Source: Rhodobacterales bacterium UBA3080 (GTDB lineage Bacteria; Pseudomonadota; Alphaproteobacteria; Rhodobacterales; Rhodobacteraceae). From it: a DNA stretch of 13,334 nt. Shown here piece by piece: positions 1 through 5,584 of this stretch (the stretch's first letter is position 1; every line of letters starts with the position of its first letter). The position numbers and the translations under genes were made by a program. The stretch spans positions 1 to 13,334 of the forward strand of contig DFBM01000020.1 of assembly GCA_002366645.1 (NCBI GenBank), read 5' to 3'. The notes below the pieces were generated by a model. The model saw nothing but the letters and a program-made list of their open reading frames with translations, was not told the origin of the DNA and ran no database searches.

Positions 1-555
1 TGGAAGCGGATCAAGACCCGCACGACCTCCGGCCGTTTCTTGGCTGTTGTACGCGAGTTGGCCGAGTTTCGTGAAACGATGGCACAATCGCGGAATATTC
101 CGCGCAACCGTGTGATGAAGGACGATGCGCTGATTGAGTTAGCCTCGACTAAACCAAAATCTTTCGATGAACTGAACCGTTCAAGACTGCTGCTGCGCGA
201 GGCACGCAAGGGTGAGATCGCAGAAGGCATTCTCGCCGCCGTAAAACGTGGCGAAGCCTGTCCTAACGACGACCTTCCGAAGGCTGCGCCAGTTCGGGTC
301 AAGAAAAACGGCACAGAGTCGCTTGGTGACTTGCTTCGCGTTCTATTGAAGGCAAAAGCCGAAAAGTACCGTGTTGCGCAAAAACTGATTGCGACATCTT
401 CGGACCTTGATGCGCTGGCAAATGGCGATGACAACGACGTAGCTGCACTAAGCGGTTGGCGCAAAGGCGTGTTCGGGGATGACGCCTTGCGCCTACGCAA
501 CGGCGAGATTGCACTTTCGGCAACGCCACGGGGCGTCAAGATCGTCGAACTTTGA
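1..555 (+). CDS. rnd: Ribonuclease D, C-terminal part (5' end outside window)
   Basis: The reading frame is open from base 1, so this is the last 184 residues of a longer protein. RNase D is a 3'-5' exoribonuclease that trims tRNA precursors and other structured RNAs. What is visible is the part after the DEDD nuclease domain: a first HRDC domain with the typical pattern LAEFRE...RNIPRNRVMKDDALIELA (about residues 20-52), then a second, weaker helical HRDC-like region. The catalytic DEDD residues lie upstream and cannot be checked. A TTG at 40 could be called as a start but is internal: the frame upstream of it encodes matching RNase D sequence. The stop (553-555) overlaps the TTG start of the next gene by 4 nt, so the two are probably cotranscribed. 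The family assignment is firm; only completeness is unknown. Confidence 0.88.
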   Translation, partial: WKRIKTRTTSGRFLAVVRELAEFRETMAQSRNIPRNRVMKDDALIELASTKPKSFDELNRSRLLLREARKGEIAEGILAAVKRGEACPNDDLPKAAPVRVKKNGTESLGDLLRVLLKAKAEKYRVAQKLIATSSDLDALANGDDNDVAALSGWRKGVFGDDALRLRNGEIALSATPRGVKIVEL

Positions 556-1268
556 TATCGGCACCAAAGATCGCGATAATCGGCGGCTCGAAAGAAGCTA
601 ACGACCTGGCTATTGCGGCCAGCGAATACGACGTTACATTTTTTGAAACTGAAACGTATCGCGGACCATGTGACCTTCGGACACGCGTCTACTCAGACCA
701 AACCGACTGGGCGCCTTTGTTAAGCGGTTTTACCGCGACGGTAGCGGCACCGCATCCGTTCGGGTTTTCACTGTTACCATCGGATTTCGAAATTCCTGTA
801 GCTGCATTGATCCGACCACCGTGGTCTGCCTCCAAAGACGATAACTGGATTAATGCGGAAGATGCGAATGACGCGGCCAAGAAGTTGATCGAGACAGGCG
901 TCAAATCTCCTTTTCTCGCAATCGGGCGTGAACGGCTTGAACCATTTAACGAAGCTGAAACGCCAAAATTACGTGTGCGCTATCGCACCACCCCTCCACC
1001 TTTGCTTAAATCCGGCTCTGTAAGCTTCTTCCAACCTGGCCCTTTTACCATCAAACAGGAAATCGAGTTTCTTCAACGCGAAGGAATCGACTGTATCGTG
1101 GCGCATAACGCTGGAGGGCAGGGTGGATGGCCGAAACTCGCAGCTGCGCGAACACTCAAAATTCCGGTCATCCTGATCGCGAGACCTTCAATTAGTTTGG
1201 CCCCCCAATTCAGAAGCGTTGAATCGACTTTAAACTGGTTGCGGCATCAGGTCAGTCTGGACCTTTGA
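552..1268 (+). CDS. cobK: Precorrin-6A reductase-like protein (CobK/CbiJ family), divergent
   Basis: CobK/CbiJ enzymes reduce precorrin-6A (or its cobalt form) with NADPH during corrin ring synthesis. The 238-residue length fits the family. An N-terminal nucleotide-binding segment (KIAIIGGSKEANDLA, 6-20) is followed by APHPFG (66-71, usually THPFA), RPPW (88-91), AIGR (123-126), GPF (163-165), HNAGG (185-189, usually KNSGG), KLAAAR (195-200) and a final IARP (209-212). The order and spacing match the family, but several signature positions differ, so activity is less certain than the fold. The only sensible start is TTG at 552, inside the rnd stop (TTGA overlap), implying translational coupling to rnd. 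No other cob gene is present. The B12-dependent methyltransferase genes downstream give it a plausible context. The annotation rests on motif recall, not a search. Confidence 0.72.
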   Translation: MISAPKIAIIGGSKEANDLAIAASEYDVTFFETETYRGPCDLRTRVYSDQTDWAPLLSGFTATVAAPHPFGFSLLPSDFEIPVAALIRPPWSASKDDNWINAEDANDAAKKLIETGVKSPFLAIGRERLEPFNEAETPKLRVRYRTTPPPLLKSGSVSFFQPGPFTIKQEIEFLQREGIDCIVAHNAGGQGGWPKLAAARTLKIPVILIARPSISLAPQFRSVESTLNWLRHQVSLDL

Positions 1269-1294
1269 CGATTAAGTGACTAAATCGCTCGGTT

Positions 1295-1301
1295 AAAGGA
1301 G
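1295..1301 (+). promoter_or_regulatory. Strong ribosome binding site of sufE
   Basis: AAAGGAG lies 7 nt upstream of the ATG at 1309. It is much stronger than the site of the preceding cobK-like gene and fixes the sufE start. Confidence 0.7.
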
Positions 1302-1308
1302 AACATTT

Positions 1309-1731
1309 ATGGCCACCGCACGTTTTGAAGAGATTGTTGACGATTTCGAATTCCTTGAGGATTGGGAAGATCGTTACCGCTATGTGATCGAACTGGGCAA
1401 AAAGATGCCTCCATTGGCCGAGGATCAGAAGATTCCAGCGACAAAAGTCGAAGGCTGTGCTTCGCAGGTATGGATCGTTCCTGAAATCGAAGGAGAGGGC
1501 GCGGGCGCCCGTATCGGTTTCCAAGGTGAATCGGATGCGATGATTGTTGGAGGGTTGATTGCCGTTCTCCATGCGCTTTACGACGGTTTAACACCGGCCG
1601 AAGCAATAGAAGTGGATGCGCAAAAAGAAATGGGTCGCCTCGGTCTTGATCAACATTTGTCGTCACAGCGATCGAACGGGTTGCGCGCGATGATCCAACG
1701 TATTAGGCAGATTTCAACTGCATTACTTTAG
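1309..1731 (+). CDS. sufE: Cysteine desulfuration protein SufE
   Basis: SufE takes persulfide sulfur from the cysteine desulfurase SufS and passes it to the SufBCD scaffold for Fe-S cluster assembly in the cytoplasm. The 140-residue protein has the full family layout: the N-terminal DDFEFLEDWEDRYRYVIELG (11-30), then MPPLAEDQK (33-41), and the sulfur-accepting loop VEGCASQVW with Cys50. A GGLIAVL segment (about 81-87) and a C-terminal LGLDQHLSSQRSNGL (around 111-125) also match SufE. The start is fixed by the AAAGGAG site. It sits 40 nt after cobK and 17 nt before the homocysteine methyltransferase, so it is probably in the same transcript. No sufS or sufBCD gene is nearby; it is presumably a stand-alone copy serving a suf operon elsewhere. 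Confidence 0.93.
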   Translation: MATARFEEIVDDFEFLEDWEDRYRYVIELGKKMPPLAEDQKIPATKVEGCASQVWIVPEIEGEGAGARIGFQGESDAMIVGGLIAVLHALYDGLTPAEAIEVDAQKEMGRLGLDQHLSSQRSNGLRAMIQRIRQISTALL

Positions 1732-1748
1732 GAAGAGGACTTGACGGC

Positions 1749-2759
1749 ATGACCGACCTTCTAAGCGAACTACTGGCCGAACGCGACTGGCTACTCGGCG
1801 ACGGCGCGACAGGTACCACCCTGTTCAACATGGGACTGGAAGCCGGCGAGGCCCCCGAGGTCTGGAACGAGACCCATCCTGACCGGATCCGTGCCTTGTA
1901 TGACGGTGCTATCAATGCTGGCAGCGATATTTTCCTTACCAACTCGTTTGGTGGCAACTATTCGCGCCTGAAGCTGCACGATCGTCAAAACGATGTGTTC
2001 ACCCTAAATCGTATCGCCGCCGAAATCGGCCGCGAAGCCGCGGATGCTTCGGGGCGTAAGGTCGTTGTTGCCGGCTCGGTCGGTCCTACGGGCGAAATTA
2101 TGGAACCGGTGGGCGAGCTATCATTCGAAAGCGCCGTGGAAATATTTGAAGAACAGGCCAGAGGATTGATGGCGGGTGGGGCGGATGTGCTCTGGCTCGA
2201 AACGATTTCAGCGCCGGAAGAGTATAAAGCCGCAGCCAAGGCCTTTCAAAACATCGGGGCGCCTTGGGTTGGTACAATGAGCTTTGATACTGCTGGTCGC
2301 ACTATGATGGGCGTCACGGCGGCAGATATGGTCGCAATGGTCGAAGGCCTCGAAAACAAACCGGTGGCCTTTGGTGCCAACTGCGGCGTTGGCGCTTCTG
2401 ATCTTTTGCGCACGCTTATCGGATTCAGCTCTGCCAATCCGTCAATTCCGATCGTGTCCAAGGGCAACGCCGGAATTCCGAAATATGTGCACGGCCATAT
2501 CCACTACGACGGCACACCTGAACTTATGGGTGAATATGCCTTGCTGGCGCGCGATGCAGGCGCACGTATCATCGGCGGTTGCTGTGGCACGCTTCCCGAA
2601 CATCTGGTGGCAATGAAAGCCGCGCTAGAGTCGCGCCCCCGTGGGCCGCTCCCGGATATGGAGACGATCAAGGCCAAACTTGGTGACTTTTCTTCGGAAT
2701 CTGACGGGCTTGATGGTGGTGGCGGATCAAAACGCAAGAACCGCCGTCGTTCCGCTTGA
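1749..2759 (+). CDS. bmt: Homocysteine S-methyltransferase (betaine-homocysteine methyltransferase / MetH Hcy module)
   Basis: This protein belongs to the Pfam homocysteine S-methyltransferase family, a zinc TIM barrel that methylates homocysteine to methionine. Visible landmarks over 336 residues: LLGDGATGTTLF (15-26), the TNSFGGN strand (64-70), GSVGPTG (109-115), LWLET (148-152), and the three zinc-ligand cysteines in GANCGVG (Cys212) and GGCCGT (Cys278, Cys279). The chain ends with a Gly-rich, very basic tail (about 322-334) that is not part of the barrel. A GGAAGAGG site starting inside the sufE stop precedes the ATG. The methyl donor cannot be read from sequence. The adjacent free corrinoid protein suggests methylcobalamin, making this the Hcy half of a split MetH; betaine is the alternative implied by the usual name. 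Family is certain, donor is inference. Confidence 0.88.
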   Translation: MTDLLSELLAERDWLLGDGATGTTLFNMGLEAGEAPEVWNETHPDRIRALYDGAINAGSDIFLTNSFGGNYSRLKLHDRQNDVFTLNRIAAEIGREAADASGRKVVVAGSVGPTGEIMEPVGELSFESAVEIFEEQARGLMAGGADVLWLETISAPEEYKAAAKAFQNIGAPWVGTMSFDTAGRTMMGVTAADMVAMVEGLENKPVAFGANCGVGASDLLRTLIGFSSANPSIPIVSKGNAGIPKYVHGHIHYDGTPELMGEYALLARDAGARIIGGCCGTLPEHLVAMKAALESRPRGPLPDMETIKAKLGDFSSESDGLDGGGGSKRKNRRRSA

Positions 2760-2784
2760 GTCGGATTACGGCTCACATCGGTCG

Positions 2785-2814
2785 TTAACCGCCGAGAATT
2801 CAAAACGTTATAGG
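2785..2814 (+). promoter_or_regulatory. Possible sigma-70 promoter before the corrinoid-protein gene
   Basis: In the 109-nt gap between bmt and the corrinoid gene, TTAACC (2785-2790) and TATAGG (2809-2814) are separated by 18 nt. Each matches 4 of 6 consensus bases. The gap is the longest in this gene run, so a second promoter is reasonable, but the match is modest. Confidence 0.25.
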
Positions 2815-2868
2815 CTGTAACTCGCATAGAAGATATCGCGACGGCCGCGCAGATCCAGGAACCCTGAT

Positions 2869-3570
2869 ATGTCTGATGAAGAAGAAGATCTAATCCTAAG
2901 TGAATTGTCCGACGATGACCTCGTCCTGCAAATGATGGATGACCTTTACGACGGAATGAAGGAAGAAATCATAGAGAGTGTGAATATTCTGCTGGAACGC
3001 GGATGGACGCCTTATGATATTCTGACGAAATCATTGGTAGAAGGCATGGCGATTGTCGGTATCGATTTTCGCGATGGCATTCTATTTGTGCCTGAAGTTC
3101 TGCTCGCCGCCGGTGCTATGAAGGGCGGTATGGCTATCCTTAAGCCACTATTGATCGAAACTGGCGCACCACGTCTAGGAAAAATGGTTATCGGAACCGT
3201 CAAAGGCGACATCCACGACATCGGCAAAAACCTGGTAGCAATGATGATGGAGGGCGCAGGTTTCGAAATCCTCGATCTCGGCATCAACAACTCGCTGGAA
3301 GACTACATTGGCGCACTGGAAGCCGAGAATGCCGATATTCTCGGTATGTCGGCGCTGCTGACAACGACGATGCCTTATATGAAGGTTGTGATCGATACCC
3401 TGAAAGAACAGGGCAAGCGGGACGATTATATTGTTCTGGTTGGTGGCGCACCGCTGAACGAAGAGTTCGGCAAGGCTATTGGTGCGGACGCTTATTGTCG
3501 TGACGCTGCCGTCGCTGTTGAAACTGCCAAGGAGCTCATTGCCCGCAAGCATAACGCGCGCGAGGCTTGA
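2869..3570 (+). CDS. Free-standing corrinoid (B12-binding) protein, MtbC/MetH-module type
   Basis: This is a methyl-carrier protein with a helical cap domain followed by a B12-binding Rossmann domain. The 233 residues show the cap with LVEGMAIVG and DGILFVPEVLLAA (56-81), then the cobalamin lower-ligand motif DIHDIG (Asp114, His116, Gly119), GMSALLTTT (159-167) and GGAP (192-195), the standard base-off/His-on signature. Such proteins shuttle a methyl group between separate methyltransferases; in MetH the same module is fused. It lacks any fused Hcy, folate or reactivation domain. Here it follows the homocysteine methyltransferase and precedes DUF1638 by 12 nt, so it probably donates methyl to the former. 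Automatic names such as methylamine-specific corrinoid protein would be misleading, since no pyrrolysine-type methyltransferase is nearby. CAGGA (2856-2860) serves as the ribosome binding site. Confidence 0.9.
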   Translation: MSDEEEDLILSELSDDDLVLQMMDDLYDGMKEEIIESVNILLERGWTPYDILTKSLVEGMAIVGIDFRDGILFVPEVLLAAGAMKGGMAILKPLLIETGAPRLGKMVIGTVKGDIHDIGKNLVAMMMEGAGFEILDLGINNSLEDYIGALEAENADILGMSALLTTTMPYMKVVIDTLKEQGKRDDYIVLVGGAPLNEEFGKAIGADAYCRDAAVAVETAKELIARKHNAREA

Positions 3571-3582
3571 TGAAACGCGACC

Positions 3583-4221
3583 ATGTCCTTTTCGGATGAC
3601 CAACTGACGATTGAAGGATTGAGTGCGGGTGAAGGCTCCGGTCGAGTACTTCTGCTGGCCTGCGGGGCGTTAGCGCACGAAATTCTGGCGCTGATCCGGA
3701 TAAACAACTGGACGCATATGGATTTGCAGTGCTTACCGGCAAACCTGCATTTAACGCCTGACAAAATTCCGGATGAAGTTGAAACTGCGGTTACTAAGCA
3801 TCGTTCAGATTTCGACAAAATATTCGTTGTTTACGCAGATTGCGGAACGGGCGGTTTGCTAGAAAAACGTTGTGATGATCTGGAGGTTCAGATGATGGCC
3901 GGACCCCACTGTTACAGTTTCTTTGAGGGAAACGAAGTTTTCGCATCCCATGCAGAAACCGAGTTCGCCGCATTTTATCTGACTGATTTTCTGGTCCGGC
4001 AGTTTGACAGCTTTGTCTGGAAACCGATGGGATTGGACAGGCATCCGCAATTGCTGGAGATTTACTTCGGAAACTACGAAAAACTTGTGTATCTAGCACA
4101 GACAAATACCCCTGAACTCGACCGTTTGGCCGAGCAAGCAGCGGAACGCTTAGGGCTACCCTATGAGCGCCGTTTCACGGGATATGGTGATCTGGCAAAT
4201 GAACTGGTGGCAATTACCTAA
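3583..4221 (+). CDS. DUF1638 protein, putative partner of corrinoid methyltransferases
   Basis: The 212-residue cytosolic protein has the hallmarks of the DUF1638 family, whose function I do not know to be established. Conserved-looking blocks: LLLACGALAHEI (23-34), LPANLH (51-56), VVYADCGTGGLL (82-93), GPHCYSFFEG (107-116), FYLTDFLVRQF (131-141), LDRHPQLLEIYFGNY (151-165) and YERRFTGYGDL (194-204). Cys27, Cys87, Cys97 and Cys110, with His56, His109 and His154, are candidate metal or corrinoid ligands. It starts 12 nt after the corrinoid gene without a strong Shine-Dalgarno, implying coupling. An out-of-frame ATG at 3570 closes after nine codons and is not the start. The family tends to sit next to corrinoid proteins, so a role in corrinoid loading, reactivation or methyl transfer is inferred. 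The stop lies in the first copy of a 21-bp tandem repeat. Confidence 0.85.
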   Translation: MSFSDDQLTIEGLSAGEGSGRVLLLACGALAHEILALIRINNWTHMDLQCLPANLHLTPDKIPDEVETAVTKHRSDFDKIFVVYADCGTGGLLEKRCDDLEVQMMAGPHCYSFFEGNEVFASHAETEFAAFYLTDFLVRQFDSFVWKPMGLDRHPQLLEIYFGNYEKLVYLAQTNTPELDRLAEQAAERLGLPYERRFTGYGDLANELVAIT

Positions 4222-4253
4222 ACGTAATCGCCAATTACCTAAACGTAATCGCC
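4211..4253. repeat. 21-bp tandem duplication at a convergent gene junction
   Basis: The unit AATTACCTAAACGTAATCGCC occurs twice in perfect tandem at 4212-4232 and 4233-4253; the period-21 match also includes base 4211. The first copy holds the DUF1638 stop (TAA, 4219-4221) and the second holds the last codons and stop (TAG, 4239-4241) of the dctD-like gene on the other strand. Each unit contains ATTAC...GTAAT around a six-base loop. The first can extend to a 9-bp stem (4209-4232) that has a G-U pair in the - strand transcript. There is no T-run, so this is not a typical intrinsic terminator. Confidence 0.85.
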
Positions 4254-5570
4254 GCGGCTTAGTCCGTATTTTGCCATTTTTTCGTTCAAGGTTCGCCGCG
4301 GTAACGCCAGTTCTTCCATTACAGTGGCAACCGATCCATGATTACGTCGCAAGGCGTTTTCGATGAGCATACGCTCGAACGCCTCGACATGCTCTTTCAA
4401 CGGTTTTTCACCGGCCTGCTCAGAAGGTGCCCGAAGGCCTTCGTCAGTTAAGAGGGTAGCGATACCGGCCTCTCCACGACGCGACTGCAGGACTGCCCGT
4501 TCAGCCAAGTTCTGCAACTGGCGGATATTGCCGGGCCATGAGGCCTGAAGAAGGTTTGCGGCGTCCTGTGCCGTAAGCTCTGGCACATCGCAGCCGTAAT
4601 CTTCAGCAAAGAGCTGTAGGAAACGCGTGAACAGGATCAGTACATCTTCACCACGCTCTCGAAGCGTCGGGGCTGCGACCTCCATTCCAGCAAGGCGGAA
4701 ATAGAGGTCGGGGCGGATCTTAGTTTGCGTTTCTTCTGAGGAAAGGCCAGATATCGACAATATACGTACGATATTGTCATCGCCCTCCGCATCCATTTTT
4801 TCGAGCGCAGCGATCAGTCGGCTTTGCATACCGTCGCTTAACGAGTGAACGTCTTCGAGGCACAATGTGCAAGGCGTGCGAGATGCCATTACCGGACGGT
4901 TTTCCGGATTTTCAGCAGGTCCGAACAAGCGTGTCGAGAGTTCATCTTCATCAAGCGCGGTGCAGTTCAGCGCATAAAACGGTTTTCCCTGACGGGAGCC
5001 GCACGCGTGAATACCGCGTGCAATCAAGCTTTTACCAGTTCCGGTTTCACCTGTAATCAAAACATGAGCATCGGCTTGCGCCAGATCCAGAATGTCTTCG
5101 CGCAATTTTTCGATTTGCGGGCTGTTGCCCATAATTTTGCGAAGCAAAACGCTGCCGTCTGACAGCTCACGGCGAAGCGCGCGATTATCTAGCGTCAGGC
5201 GGCGTGCATCAACGGCGTGGCGTGTAAGATCGGCCAAGCGCTCAGGATCAAATGGTTTCTCGACAAAATCATAGGCACCGATCCGCATCGCATCGACAGC
5301 CATTTGAACATCTCCGTGGCCGGTGATCAGAATAACTGGCAGGGAAGCATCGACGCTATGCAAGCGCTTCAACAGTTCCATTCCATCCATCCCGGGCATT
5401 CGGATGTCCGACAGGACAATACCGGCAAAATCGGAACCAAGCGACCCTATCGCCTCGTTTGCAGATTCAAAGCAAATTGTCTTGAAACCGGACAGTTCCA
5501 GCCATTGACTGATTGAATCCCGCATATCGGCTTCATCATCAATAATAGCTACTTTAAGTGCTTCAGACAT
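4239..5570 (-). CDS. dctD: DctD-type response regulator lacking GAFTGA (receiver-AAA+-Fis)
   Basis: The 443 residues have the order of an NtrC-class regulator. The receiver has Asp11/Asp12, phospho-acceptor Asp55 in SDIRMPGMDG, Thr83 and Lys105. The AAA+ domain has an intact Walker A GETGTGKS (174-181), an RPDLYFRLA segment (286-294) and a WPGNIRQL sensor II (345-352). A Fis-type helix-turn-helix lies at about 405-437. DctD regulators usually activate C4-dicarboxylate uptake with sigma-54. Here the region from LFG (215-217) to Walker B is about six residues shorter than usual, has no GAFTGA, and Walker B reads TLCLED instead of TLFLDE. Productive sigma-54 contact is therefore unlikely; it may act with sigma-70, like Rhodobacter NtrC, or as a repressor. 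CGGAG (5576-5580) precedes the ATG, 14 nt after dctB. The receiver and the pairing with dctB support the name; the target genes are unknown. Confidence 0.85.
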   Translation of the reverse strand: MSEALKVAIIDDEADMRDSISQWLELSGFKTICFESANEAIGSLGSDFAGIVLSDIRMPGMDGMELLKRLHSVDASLPVILITGHGDVQMAVDAMRIGAYDFVEKPFDPERLADLTRHAVDARRLTLDNRALRRELSDGSVLLRKIMGNSPQIEKLREDILDLAQADAHVLITGETGTGKSLIARGIHACGSRQGKPFYALNCTALDEDELSTRLFGPAENPENRPVMASRTPCTLCLEDVHSLSDGMQSRLIAALEKMDAEGDDNIVRILSISGLSSEETQTKIRPDLYFRLAGMEVAAPTLRERGEDVLILFTRFLQLFAEDYGCDVPELTAQDAANLLQASWPGNIRQLQNLAERAVLQSRRGEAGIATLLTDEGLRAPSEQAGEKPLKEHVEAFERMLIENALRRNHGSVATVMEELALPRRTLNEKMAKYGLSRGDYV

Positions 5571-5584
5571 GCTGTCTCCGAGAG

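Noticed and set aside
1307..1666. 119-codon ORF on the - strand over sufE
   Set aside because: It is a shadow of sufE in another frame with no recognisable family, while the + strand shows complete SufE motifs.
3175..3603. 142-codon ORF on the - strand over the corrinoid gene
   Set aside because: The + strand carries the B12-binding motif in frame; the - strand product is unrecognisable.
4209..4253. Intrinsic terminator for dctD at the tandem repeat
   Set aside because: Stems are short and AT-rich and no U-run follows on either strand, so it is reported only as a repeat with hairpin potential.
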